The notes under the pieces: generated by a model | What the model was told of the DNA's origin: nothing | Databases searched by the model: none | The model's input: the letters and a program-made list of their open reading frames with translations, nothing else | Shown here: positions 33,468-45,247 of the stretch, piece after piece | How the letters are laid out: each line of letters begins with the position of its first letter | Position numbering within the stretch: position 1 is the first letter of the stretch | Made by a program: the position numbers and the translations under genes | NCBI GenBank assembly: GCA_021014945.1 | Contig: MU266407.1 | Location: forward strand, 1 to 64,000 | Reading direction: 5' to 3' | DNA: 64,000 bases | Source: Leucogyrophana mollusca | Lineage: Eukaryota > Basidiomycota > Agaricomycetes > Boletales

Positions 33468-33839
33468 GTGCTGTGTAGAAAGATTCAAAGAAGAAGCAGT
33501 TCTGCAATATTGTACCAATAGCTGAGAATAGCTTAGCCCAATTGAGCGCTTCGCTCGTGTGCACGTGAGATGGGAAGCTGTGAAATTTGGCTGGCGGGCG
33601 TTGCACTGCGGCTCTTGGCTATGGCCAGAAGTACATTCGTTTTGCTCGACCTCTAGGACAGAATTTTCCCCAGCTAAAACAGCCAAGCTAATATCTATCA
33701 TCAGTGCCACGCCAACGAGAACTGACTTATCGCGTGGATCTGATTCGCGTGTTCGGTGGGATCTCCGAGGTCTAACTATTCCAGTCGGGCATCTGCGCAG
33801 GCTTCCCGTCGACTTACCACGCTCTTTTCCCCCAACGCC
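33468..33839. other. Intergenic region, promoter of the GT31 gene
   Basis: No gene seen. An in-frame ATG at 33756 could extend the next gene by 28 codons, but those residues look non-conserved. Confidence 0.4.
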
Positions 33840-36203
33840 ATGCCTAATGTCATGGGCCTGTTTGGTGCCTCAAAGCAGCCTTCCAGCTCTTCGCAAAGCG
33901 AAGAATATGAGTTTCTGCCTAGCGCCGACTCTGTGGAGACTGTCCGAGAACAGACGTCGGCGCTGAAGCACTCCTCATTCGCGGACCGTTCATACCCAGA
34001 GGGCATATCGGAGAGGTCATCATCAGAGTCTTCTGCGTCATCTTCGACGCCGGTGCCATCTCGAGCAGCTTCACCCCCTCCCTTTTTCCCCTCAGGCCGC
34101 TCATCTTCCTCACCTTCAGACGCGGACGGCGAGCCAACTTCTCCACTGCTCGGAAGTGTCGGCACGTATACCTCATATAGAGATACCGGGCGAAAGTGGT
34201 GGAGTCTCGGTGCAGACCCCCGCAGAAGGCGAAGACGAGATGGAAGACTCGTCAGGGCGACGAAGAAAGCATTGAGACGAGTTGCCCGACATCCACTCTT
34301 CCCTCGGCAACCTCTAACAATCGTATGCGTTTCACCAAATCATGTATTTATCTCCACACTGACGTGCTGACAAGATCTTCGCCCTCCTCTGTTTCACCGT
34401 TTTCGCCATATCCCTCACACTACTTCTAATGTATATATTGAACCCGGACAAAGAACCATTACCATGGCGAGCCTATTGCTCCATCCCTCCTACTTCATCT
34501 CTACCTCCAAATCTCCGTACTACGTCACCATATCCTTATCTCGATCCTGTATCCGAACCTTTACCACAGCCATTCCCCCCAGACGACCTGGATTCCCTGC
34601 CGCCGGCAGGTGTGTTTTTAGGCGTGTTCTCGATGGACTCCGCGCTAGAACGTAGAATGCTTATCCGTACGACGTGGGCTGGCCACCCACGAAGCCGGAA
34701 TGGCGCTGGTATGGGAGACGATGGTAAAGGTACTTCAAGGACGCTCGTGCGGTTCATTCTAGGTCAACCTCGGAAGGGATGGGAGCGGCGGATACAGACG
34801 GAAATGGACAGTAAGTCTGCTTCCATAAGAGCTTCATACGCTCCCGCTGAAAAAATGGCTATCTTAAGTGTATAATGATATCGTCATTCTGCCCTGCGCC
34901 GAGAACATGAATTCCGGGAAAACGCACGCGTACTTCACTTGGGCAGCTTCGAACGCCTGGGTCCCACCTGTCTATTTCGACACCTCCAGCGCTTCTTCTT
35001 CGCTATCATATGCCAACCAGACATCACCTTCCCCTCCGTTGGCCCCCCATGACCCCCATTTTGCATGGGAGGAACGAGCTTCTGGCCATCCAAGGCCTTG
35101 GGTTCGGCCCGACTATGTCGCAAAGGTTGACGATGACGCCTTCGTCATGCTCGCAGAGCTAGAGGCGCGTATGAGAGTCGAACTCCACGCTAAGGGACAG
35201 GCCCCTTATGGCGCACCTGAATCTCCCGCGAGTCTTTCCCAGGTCGGAGTAAACGCCATTGAGCATCTGCTCCCCCAAACATACCAGGAACGAGACCTTC
35301 CTCAAGATCCTCTGGTATATTGGGGCTACCTCGTGAAGAATCGCTTCATGGCTGGTGAATTATATGGACTAAGCTGGAGCTTGGTTGACTGGGTCTCAAA
35401 GGACCCAGTTGTCAAAACCCTCACAAAAGGTGCCGAGGATAAACAAACCGCAAAGTGGATGGCTTTGCATCCTCGTGCGGGAGAAATTCGATGGGCCAGC
35501 GAACGGTGTTGGATATATGACCATCCGCGGTCTGGCACTGTGTAAGTCGCGCTCCTAGCTCGCGTAACTCACTACTCATGCTTTGTCGCTTTGCTGCACA
35601 GCTACTCGCATGGATTCCTGTTCCCTTCAGAGGTCTCACGCGTGAAACGGTCGTTTTTCTCTTCCCTGGAGAAGGCTTCGCAGGATGCCTTGGGGGAGAA
35701 AGCTCTCCCAACCATATCGCCCATTGGTCCAAACGTACCAACCCCTTCGTCTTGGGCGTACTCTAGCGTGTCGACCTTTGGCGTCCGATACGTGCAACCA
35801 TTACAGGATATGACGCTGGCCGAAAGTGTGGAGGCTCTGGTAGAAGGCAGTGACATGTCGAAGCTCCGTGAAGGTGCTTTCATCTCCTCTGTGCGGACAG
35901 TACTGCATGCTGATATTCAACGTGTAAATAGGCAACACTCCGAGTCGCGAACATGCATGGCAGCATCAAGAAGGTCGAATCGCCCGCTACGAGAGCAAGC
36001 GCGTCGGCGGGACGGTGGTCGTGCACTTCATCAAGAAACACATGTGGTTCTTGGAGACGGCCTTGGCTTTTCTCGAGAGCGATGATTATTCCGACGCGGA
36101 GAAGTCACAGCTCTCTCGCCCGGATCAGGAGAGAGTGGGACTGTCTGCTGTATGGACAGATACTTCGGTATTCAAGCTGAATTCAACACTGCATCCACGG
36201 TAA
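33840..36203 (+). CDS. Glycosyltransferase family 31 (galactosyltransferase-like), type II membrane protein
   Basis: The protein is 717 aa from exons 33840-34322, 34375-34810, 34869-35541, 35602-35923 and 35964-36203. A long Ser/Pro-rich cytosolic N-terminus ends in a basic patch (DPRRRRRRDGR), followed by one membrane helix, IFALLCFTVFAISLTLLL, giving a Golgi type II topology. The lumenal domain has FLGVFSMDSALERRMLIRTTW, FILGQPRK, YNDIVILPCAENMNSGKTHAYF and the metal-binding DxD-type KVDDDAFV, then YGLSWSLVDWVS and ERCWIYDHPRSG, all GT31 features. The end has GGTVVVHFIKKHMWFLETALAFLE. The intron before exon 5 (40 nt) is the least certain junction. Likely role: addition of a hexose to a glycan or glycolipid; the linkage is unknown. 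Confidence 0.88.
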
Positions 36204-36389
36204 GTTCACTCTCCTTTTGCAGTAGGCACGTTGCATGTGCTATATACCTTGGATTTTGGGCGGAGTATTGTCAAGATTGCGGTCGGTTAGGACAGTCGAG
36301 TAACATAATATAAATCATACAGATATCATCCAAGGGACTATCGTGTGGTACAATAAGTATGTAGGTGATCTAATCTGCTCACTTGGTGG

Positions 36390-37841
36390 TTAATAACCAT
36401 CAAGCAGGAAGGCCGGAGGTGCTGGACGGTCGTCACTGTGCACCAATGGCTGCTTGTCCTGCAGCCGGTTGAGGACGGCTCTTCTGATAGTTCCTTCCCA
36501 CTGCCTAAACCACTCTCCCTCCTTCAACCCAATAACTCGGGTGCGCACGCTCTCCGTCCTCGTATCCGAGCTTGAGGAAGCAGCAAATGCATCTACCGAG
36601 TCCAAAGTATCCTGGATTGCCTCGGGGGTCTTTCTGTCAGGCGACGGGTAATCCGGTTCTACCTGCTCGATACGCTTTAGTGCGTAAGCACCACCGCACA
36701 CTGTCCACTGGCCCCCACCACGCGAGTGGAAGCGTTTAAACAACCATATGAACGGGTAGACGACGAGGAGCCAGAGAATGAATTTAAGCCAGGGAGACGA
36801 GAGTGTGCGGGACAGCCGATTCTCTGACCGCACCGAGATGACGGACTGTGTCTGCTCGAACTCGACTGTCACGTCGCCTCTGTAGTGCGTTGAGTTTATC
36901 GTCGATCGTGTGGCTGCTTTCAGAGCGTCGAAGTTCCATCCGTAGACGACCTAATGTAGTGTTAGGGGCTTATCGCGAGCGTGGTAGGCGCTATTCTCGT
37001 CTGCTGACCTTGTGATAGTTGAACTCTTTTAGATACTTCCTACTGGCGCAGTAATGATCTGCCCACTCGCGCAACGACCACGATGACTTGAGAATGCTAT
37101 TTCTATGCATCAGGTGTGGTTGATCTTCATGCCAAGCATAGTCACTTCCGACCCAAGGAGGAAACCCCCTGTTGTTCCGCTCAGAGTCCCAGGCTTTAGC
37201 AGCCTTTACCTCGCCCCTTCTCGCTTTACGTTTGTCTTCTCCAAACCCGACCTCGCGGAACATGCGGCCACGATACGCCGGTGCCGAGTCGCCGACAGAC
37301 CAGTGTGTTGGTTCTCCCACGATGTGCTGACCGATGTCTATGCGGAAATCAAAGTCAACGACTCTCTCCGAGTACTGCTCGGATCGAAGCTTGGACTCTC
37401 CGCGGTTGTTTGTGTGGGTGACGAGGCGAGTATGGGTTTCGGTGTGTGACCCTTTGCAACGAAGAACGAGGGCAGGGGGGGTTGAAGCCTGAGACAGCAA
37501 GAAGCGGTACAGGGCTTCACCTAGAAAGCCGATGTCAGTGACAAGGTGAAGCAGCGGAACCAAGAGGACATACCATCTTCGTTCAAATGGCGATCATGTG
37601 AGATGACCGTACCCGAACGGGAAATGGAATACTTTGCCTCGTATGGAGCAAAGGCGGGGGGCTCTTCGCCGCCTGGGGGGGCATATGTCTCCTGCTCAGA
37701 GAAATCGAGGACAACATGGTCTGCTGTGCTCTCCTCGAAAGTAGGAGGTGGCGCAGAACTGGTACCCGTGTCAGGGGCCTCGTCTACGGGGACTCTGTGT
37801 TGCGCCTTTGGCTGAGGGTCGACCAGAATCATTGTTGACAA
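36390..37841 (-). CDS. Conserved fungal membrane protein of unknown function
   Basis: The protein is 446 aa from exons 37841-37574, 37520-37009 and 36950-36390. An acidic disordered N-terminus is followed by a conserved motif SRSGTVISHDRHLNEDGEAL, then RFLLSQAS. A beta-rich middle has VDFDFRIDIGQHI and GEPTHWSVGDSAPAYRGRM. After VVYGWNFDAL comes one strong membrane helix, KFILWLLVVYPFIWLFKRF, and a cytosolic tail ending FLLDGY. I have an impression of a widely conserved ascomycete/basidiomycete family with these motifs, but know no function. A single C-terminal helix after a long soluble domain suggests a tail-proximal anchor in an internal membrane. It is convergent with the GT31 gene. Confidence 0.7.
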
Positions 37842-38603
37842 TGAGAGCTGTCAATCGAGCGGATAAACGTCTACTTATAAGACCAATAAGAGCTAGCCGC
37901 AGCCGCAGTAATGTCAGGTAATGTTCGTGATGAGGACCATTGCAACGTTCTCACGCTATACTTGCAACGCGGTTGGTCTCGATTGGGCTGTTGTATGTTT
38001 GGCTGCAGAGCGGTGTTGGAGTGCAGCACGTAACGCTATCGGCCAAATCATGCCTCCCTGGCTCTTATCCTCCTTCTTTTCCACAGCTTTTCATTGTGGA
38101 GCAAAGGCAAGTCCGTTACGGCCATTACAAAATCCTTAACCCCCAACAATAGCCTTCAACCAGGTCGCTGCACACCCCCAACTGCAGCTAGTCGCGTTGC
38201 CTCGCGATGAGCGCCTAGCTTAATTCTTCTTCTTGCCACGAGCTGAAGGTCAAAGGGTGAGTGCATCTTTCACTTCTTCCGTCCATGCAGGACTGCACAA
38301 AGAACTTGGTCCTCTCACCTTTCTACCCGTAAGGTGGCAGAGGTTGCGATCACACTTGAGCTTTCTTATTGTGCCTTTCTTTATTTTCAAATACATTTGC
38401 AAGCAGTGGGAGCTAGAACGTCTGTACTGCTCTGCGATCGTACCGTCCTCCGTAACCTTGTTTTCCTACTCCTTGGTCTCAGTGCATTCATTTTCTCCTG
38501 TCTCATCTCAAGGCTATTCTCTGACTCTTCTCAATCTCTTTGTGCCCCATTCTCGCTTCACAAACGCACGAACACACGTTTCACGACTTCGGACCGAAAT
38601 TGT
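37842..38603. other. Intergenic region, two divergent promoters
   Basis: It contains open frames in phase with the mucin-like gene back to 38334 that include a hydrophobic stretch (NLVFLLLGLSAFIFSCL). This might represent an N-terminal extension or signal anchor of that gene, but could also be chance. Confidence 0.35.
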
Positions 38604-40573
38604 ATGTCCTCGACCGTTAATACCACTCCGGCATCATCCCCTCTGTCTCCCTCTCTCGCTCCATCGACCTCGGTACCATTTACATCTTCCCTTTCCACTG
38701 CAATATCTCAATCGTCGGTTGACTTGACCACATCCAATACTCCTATATCGTCTTCTGTCGTTCTCCAAACGTCGTCCCTGGTCTTGTCTTCTTCGGTATC
38801 CATGTCTTCCTCGTCTGACTCACCTTCGGCAACTACCAAGTGAGCGTGACACTTTGTTTGTCTCTATTCCGCTAACCATATCATTGTAGCGCCGTACCAT
38901 CGACTCTTATATCGACAGCCGCCTCTACCGGAGCGTCTACTGCGGCGAGCTCTTCTACGTCCCAAACGGCTATGTCATCTAGCTCACAGTCATCTTCAAA
39001 TCCGCCTCAGACATCTAGTGCAGCACTAAGTACTTCTCAACCACCAATGTCTTCGTCAGAACCCCCGAGTAGCGCCCCCGCTTCAAGCACCTCGGCAAGC
39101 CCATCTTCCTCTTCTCCACCCGCTTCGTCAAATCAGGATGCCGCGACTTCGAGCACTACCTCAACCAACCCACCCCAGACGACGACAAGCTCTCTTCCCC
39201 CAACCTCTTCGTCAACTCCACCTACGACCAGTTCTTCGCCACCCTCGACTCCATCAACGTCAAGTACACCGCCATCCACCCCTTCGTCTTCCCCGCCACA
39301 GACATCAAGCACTACGTCTGCTCCATCCCTGCAAACAGACATGCCATCGATACCAACGTGCGTTCCGGTTTCGATCTATAGTTATGTGGTTCTGACTATG
39401 CAAACAGAGTCACGGTGGAGAGCACAGTTTTTATCGTCACCTCAAATAGCAATGGACAAGTGATAACAAGTGCCCCGTCTGTATTCACGGAGACAATCGT
39501 AACCACCAATAGCCAGGGCTATGTTACGACTGTAACGCAAGCAGCCGTCAATCCTTCGCTAGTTCCCAACGACGATCCAACCAAGACTTCATCGTGAGTG
39601 TCAAAGAAAAGGTCAGATAACGCGCATTAAACCTCTCTTCTATAGGTTTTTCAGGAACACGGGTGCTGTCGTAGGCGTTTTTGTGGTGGTTGGCCTGGCT
39701 GCTGCCTCTATTGTCCTTTGGATACTCTTCGCTATCCGTCGAAGACAGCGCCAGAGGCGGATCGACCAGGATACGGCAGTTGAAGCCGCAGTTGCTGCAG
39801 CCGGTTTCAGCCGAGCACCGCTGGATGATGACGACAATGACCGAGGGGGAAGGTCACCACACACTCATTCACAATTCTCATCTGAAATGGGGCAGCGGAA
39901 CAGTCTTCTTGGATATATTCCTCCAGGAGCGGGCTCCTCGCCTACTGCTGCAAGGCCTACGTCAGGACCATATGATGACTATGCCGCGGAGGAGCCAGGG
40001 CATTTCAACCCGTACGCGGAATACGTCGGCGACCCCGGACGCCCACCGGCTACAAGAGACGGCTATGTTCCCGCCCGCACTGCCAGCCCGCCGCCAGGCG
40101 CTGGAAGGATTAACACTGCAGTGGGAGGCGTCGATGAGTTTGGGGAAGGAGGCTCGCGGGAACGAAACAGTTCTTATGGACACACCCCAACGTATAGCGC
40201 TGGTAGCTATGAACCTCTGCTCGCGGCCTATGCTCAGGCATCTCCATCGCCTGAGAATACAGGTGGTCCACCCTCTCCACCTCCCCGGAATCCTAGGAGA
40301 CTTGCTGACAACTCGCCTAACCTTGCCGACGAAGCCGCCCTTCGCGAGTCGACTGCTTACGCATCTGACGATACCGATGACAGACTGGACCCTGACATCC
40401 GCCAACGCACGAGGTCCGGTAGTCTAGGCTCTGTGAACCTTCGAGACGAAGAGGACTACAGCCGGCCAGTGCTCACGGTAGGTTTTGCTGAATTCCTATC
40501 AATATTTATCGTGCTTATCAGCCCACAGGTTCGGAACATCCCTGATGATGGCAGCCAAAATTCGGTCCTTTGA
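38604..40573 (+). CDS. Mucin-like single-pass membrane protein (Mid2/Wsc-like architecture), paralogue 1
   Basis: The protein is 588 aa from exons 38604-38839, 38890-39357, 39408-39593, 39646-40477 and 40529-40573. About 230 residues of almost pure Ser/Thr/Pro form a likely O-mannosylated stalk. Next comes a short beta-type juxtamembrane module (VTVESTVFIVTSNSNGQV), a membrane helix (VVGVFVVVGLAAASIVLWIL), a basic stop-transfer IRRRQRQRR and a 280-residue disordered cytosolic tail rich in Pro, Asp and Ser. This layout fits cell-wall stress sensors of the Mid2/Mtl class, although no cysteine-rich Wsc domain is present. No signal peptide follows the chosen ATG; one might come from an upstream exon or the in-frame extension to 38334. 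A second gene with the same layout lies inverted at 42390-44219. Confidence 0.75.
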
Positions 40574-41058
40574 TAGACTTGTTGCGTTTGTTTGAACTTA
40601 CGTTGTCTCTTGCTTTCCTTCAAAAATGCTGTTGTTTTGATATCGTCATGATCTTGCCGAGACCATTCGGACATTCACTGATTCACGAGCAGATATCACG
40701 ACCCTCGCTACCCACTCTCCCCCCGTATCATACTCTCGCACGCTGTATATCTATCACCCACGGACATACGAAGGACTCTCGTAGACTCTTACATAGGCTT
40801 CAATCGCAAGTATTGTCCTTCTATTCCCTTGTTCTTCCCAAGAACTTGCGGTCGGTCCTTGTTTTCATCATGTGATGGTGCAAAGCGCGCGTCTCTCGCT
40901 ATCTCCCGGGCTCTCCACTCACTTATCTTCAACTATTATCGGGGGCTCATGACCTAGCGGATTTCTCAGGCTGCCAGCACCAGCATGGGACTTCATTCTG
41001 CGAAAGATAGGTGCGCCTGCCGCTGTAGTTCTCACAGTCACCTTCCTGGCCCCTGCCC
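40574..41058. other. Intergenic region, no gene seen
   Basis: Pyrimidine-rich DNA between a mucin-like gene and the isochorismatase gene; no motif recognised. Confidence 0.5.
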
Positions 41059-42197
41059 ATGGCTAAAGTCCCCATCTACGATACCCCAATCCTAGGCATG
41101 GCTACGCGTCCCAAAGTCGAGCAAACGGTCGAGTACGGAAACCCCGCCTCCTTCTGGGTTGAATATCCCTCCGGACTGGTGGATTTATCGCGTTCACAGC
41201 ACTCCAATGACGAGGCAGCACCACCCCCGCTGCGCTCCACTCAGCTAGATATTCCCGTCGACGGCGAGCGCGTCATCAGAGTCGATAAAGCATCCACCGC
41301 AGCTGTGATTGTTGATATGCAGAAGTATCTGCCTTCTCTATCTTTAGACGGACTGTGCATCGATGACGGGCTAGCTTTTTCTTGCATCCAGATCTTAGGG
41401 ACCATCCTACTGGCTTGAAGTGTGTCGATCCACTCCTTAAGCTAGTTCCAGCCTTGAGGGCACAGGGTGTCAAGATTCTTTGGGTGTGCGTAGATCGATG
41501 GTGACTGATATGCTCCTATTTGATGATGTTCGATGTGAAGGAACTGGGGCCTCACTGATCACGAACTTAAGACCATCCCCCCCTCTTTGGTTAGAGGTTT
41601 CATGAAGAATGGAAGAGGAGGTTTCGGCTCTGAGCTTCCGGGGAACTTTGGGAGGATGCTCATGAGGGATGCTTACAACTCCGAGCTATACGGACCCTTG
41701 CAGGAGGAGTACCTCAAGGGACAGAAGGCTGGGACAGATGTCTGGATCCACAAGAACAGGTCAGTTCTACCCGAATTCTCCACCTTGCTTGCTGTTCCTC
41801 ACTGTGGCCGATGGAAGGATGGGGGGCATTTGGGGCTACCAAAGCGCGTTGGATTTATACCTCGAGGAGAATGGCTTGACTACTCTTCTCTTTGGCGGTG
41901 TAAACACCGATCAGGTGCGTTTCCACGAAGCACTGCAGAACAGTTGTTTGACCTCGCATTGCCCAGTGTGTTTCTGGCACAATGATAGATGCATACTTCA
42001 GGGGCTATGACGTTGTGCTCGTGAAGGATATCACCGCCACCACCTCTCCCGCTGGGGGCCTGGAAAATATCCTGTACAACGTCGGAAACGTACGTAAACT
42101 GGTCCCGTTGCTTTTGCGAGAGCTTATATTGCAACATTTCCAGTCGTGGGGTTTCTTAACCGACACCACCAGGGTCGTTGAGGCTATTTCCACATAA
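41059..42197 (+). CDS. Isochorismatase-fold cysteine hydrolase
   Basis: The protein is 289 aa from exons 41059-41324, 41375-41485, 41541-41759, 41818-41914, 41967-42089 and 42144-42197. The fold signature is clear: AAVIVDMQN with the catalytic Asp, GVKILWVNWGLTDHE, then IHKNR with a probable catalytic Lys region, LLFGGVNTDQCVSGT with the nucleophilic Cys, and VVLVKDITATTS. An N-terminal extension of about 75 residues precedes the domain. Family members hydrolyse isochorismate, nicotinamide, ureidoacrylate or N-carbamoyl compounds; the fungal subgroup with this long N-terminus has no settled substrate. The catalytic Cys is the first codon of exon 5. The gene sits between two inverted mucin-like paralogues. 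Confidence 0.88.
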
Positions 42198-42389
42198 GAA
42201 TTTCAGCAAACAACCGCTCCGATAAGTATATGATGTACAACTTCTCTAGCGATACATATAAATGTAACTCCTTTCATATCTCACACTATATGATCCAATA
42301 CAGAGCGTGCAGGACTCCCGCAGGTGACGCCCGCTAGAAGTAGTATTTAGGATTGACGAGGGACAGTTCGAACCTAAAAGTGTATCACG

Positions 42390-44219
42390 TCAGAAAACAT
42401 CTTCAGAGAAGAGGAGCACGTTGCGTACATCTAGTAATGTCCGCCTGTGAGGGAGAAGACTGGCCCCGCGTTGCAATTGCGTGCTCTCTGTGCCGACGGG
42501 CGCAGCTACCTCAGGGACAGGGCTGGAAGGTTCACTCGAATCGTGAAGGGATGAGACTGAGGTGGGAGGTGTTACGGGGCGATAATCCTGAGAGAGCTTA
42601 GACAATCTCCGCTGCGGCTCCTCAGGTAACATGGGGGGACGGGCACGCGGCGGACGTGGTGGGGCACTAGGAGACCGGAAGACAACAGAAGGAGGGCGAG
42701 ATGCGAGGCTACTGTCGTCTGAGAACGCAGATGATATATTTACCAGATTCTCGACAGAGATAGGCGGCCGAAGGCTGCGTGGAGGACGGGGCGGAGGGCT
42801 CAGAGGAACTGTGGGACTCTGTGGAGAGGCATCCCCTGCCAAATGATCATTGGGTTTACCCTCTTCGGCGGGGAGTAGTGACGATGGATAAAGGGAAGGA
42901 CTGGATGGCGCGAAAGACGGTACTCCGGAAGTATGCCTGGATGGTGTACCTGTAGTGATAGCCAGCCCCACAGGGCCTCTGGAATCGCGCTGGATAGAAT
43001 GATAGTCACTGAATGGACCCTCGTAGTCCGTTGGATTATGGATTCCAGTGCCGACGCCCGCAACACCCCCACTGGCAGAGGACTCAGGGTCTGAGCGGGG
43101 TGCGTCATATAGCCCCGCTCCGTCAAATAATGTTGGCAGAGGTGCATGTGGTGCAAAAGATACACCATCAATGTTGGCAGAAGACATTGGATGTTGATCG
43201 AATAGACCTCCACGAGGATCATTCACAGGCCATGTAATGCTGGACCGGAGTTGATCGCGTTTCCGCTGTCGTCGATGACGGACGAAGGCAGCATAAAGGC
43301 AGCCAAATAGCGCAGCTGCAACAATTCCGACTACGACGAAAGTGCCTGCCACTGCGCCATGGTTATTGAAGAAGCTATGGCAGTGGCAAGTGTAAGCGCA
43401 TGTTGATGGTCTAAACTAGAGCCTACTGACGAATTTCCACTCGAACTCGGGCTTGAATTCCAGCCCGGGGGGTTTGCGATGACGTGGGTATACGTCACCA
43501 ATGCTCCGTCCGATCCAGTCGTCGTCCCTATCGAGGTGACGAGCGGTGGTACAGTGACTGACAATTGTCCACTAGCGTTTGTGATTGTCACGGAAACTGC
43601 CTGCGAAAAGGTCGACTGGGCCTGCTCAGTGATCGTGCTCGTGACACTGGGGTTATTCAGCTTCTGTGGAGGCGGGGAAGCCGACGCCTGTCCGGCAGGT
43701 GCAGACGACGTGGAAGCCTGCGAAACCTGGGCACTTAAGTGTGCTATGAGAGAAGGCGGTCGAGTAAGCACGTACAACAGACGAGTCGGAACCGGGACCA
43801 GCGCTGGATGTGATGCTCTGAGTGTCGCCAGGAAAAGAGGAAATCACCCCCGTCGTTGACGCAGAAGCTCCTGCGCTCTGAGAAGCAGAAGCACTGCTAG
43901 AAGGTGGACTAGAGGTGGGTTCTGCGTCAATCGGTCTCCGCATTCGGTAGAAACAAGGGACTTACGCTGATGACGTTGAAGCAGGTATTGATCCGCCGAG
44001 CTTGATGCCACTGGTGGATGACCCTCCGATGCTCGAAAATGATGACACCGAGACCTTTTGGCCACTTGAAGCGACACTCGGTACTGACGTACTTGCCATC
44101 TCACTGACGGACCCAGTCGAGTTCATATCGCTGGTTGAGGGACTCGGCTGGGAAGGTGCAGGGCTCGGAGATACTACGGCCAGCGTAGTCAGTATCGCAA
44201 GTAAGCGGGCGAGAGACAT
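42390..44219 (-). CDS. Mucin-like single-pass membrane protein, paralogue 2
   Basis: The layout matches the gene at 38604-40573. A clear signal peptide (MSLARLLAILTTLAVVSPSPA) starts at 44219; an upstream in-frame ATG at 44258 is less likely. A Ser/Thr-rich stalk follows, then a juxtamembrane beta module with VSVTITNASGQLSVTVP, a membrane helix (VAGTFVVVGIVAAALFGCLY), a basic stop HRRQRKR and a long Pro/Ser-rich cytosolic tail with PPRPPRSLRPP segments. Firm exons are 43717-43431 and 43374-42390; exon 2 ends at 43776. The first intron is ambiguous: exon 1 ends at 43966 (30-nt intron to 43935) or at 44012 (90-nt intron to 43921), so the protein length is about 570 aa. The SH3-ligand-like PPRPPR repeats suggest a signalling tail. 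Confidence 0.72.
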
Positions 44220-45247
44220 TGCACCAGGCAATGAGGGAGAGGAAACAAGAGGCCGCACACCGGCATGGTCGTGAAGGCCGCCAGCGACAACGGCCTTGAT
44301 AATGGAAGCGATCTATAATTCCAGCTAACCGCATCGATCTCAAGGACGATGTCTATTGTTCTTGTCTCGGCCAGAATGATCCGAGTTGACGCACTCACCA
44401 GAAGGAACGCTGCTCAAAGTCCATGCACGATGCGATGCATCGACCTCCTCACGCGAAGGGAGGGGATTTTGCTGGCAAAAGTTCGCTTTATATCCCTTCT
44501 TGCCAAATCGTCCCGTCCGAGACTGCCATGCGGATTAATCTCGAGTCGTTAAGACAAGTTAGGATTTCTTCTCCCAATGAGACTCCCTCGTGTCTGCTGA
44601 CTGTGTTCGTCAATCAGACATACGGCCTTTCCGGTTTCTCAGCGGTACGTGCCTCCGAACGGTGCTTTGAACACCATAGGGAACTTGGGCAAGACACACG
44701 TTTACCGAGCGAAGAGTCAGATCGGTGGTATTTGCCAGCAAATCATCGTCTGCTATACCATTCTTGTCTTATCCGGTTCCCGTGGTGCACGTCGTTCCAG
44801 CGGTTAGCTCGCACAGGCGTGGACGCGCTACCATCTGAGGGTGGAGTAGGAAGGGAAAGAGACCATGCTTAGTACACGATCCTCGCTCACACAACGTCAA
44901 ACAGGGGACCTTGCCATGGTGGACGAATGATACAAAATTATCCATTTAGATCATGGCGACGAATGGAATGAGAATAGGACAAGATAATACTACATGAAGC
45001 GTCTATAATGGTAGATACTTGTGCGAAGCAGAACGATTGAAAATAAACAGTTGTGCAGTGTGTAAAAGAGTGACATGAGGTAGATGATCTGGTATAATGA
45101 ATGGCGGGTATGCATCAGAAACTAGGACAACACAAAGACCAAGAACCAACTCGCATGAAATGCAACAGACTCCCGAAAGGCATGTGCTGTGCGAGAAAGC
45201 ACCAGTTTGCTGCGTCACAGTATGACAGCTACAGGTTGCCCACAGGG
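44220..45247. other. Intergenic region, no gene seen
   Basis: The plus-strand frame 44423-44872 lacks motifs and splice partners. The stretch holds the promoter of mucin-like paralogue 2 and the 3' flank of the Rab gene. Confidence 0.45.

Noticed and set aside
36192..36230. Extra intron at the end of the GT31 gene (GTAAGT to TGCAG)
   Set aside because: It would be only 26 nt and opens a non-conserved tail; the stop at 36201-36203 is simpler.
44423..44872. 149-codon plus frame
   Set aside because: No domain, no signal, no codon or motif support; likely chance.
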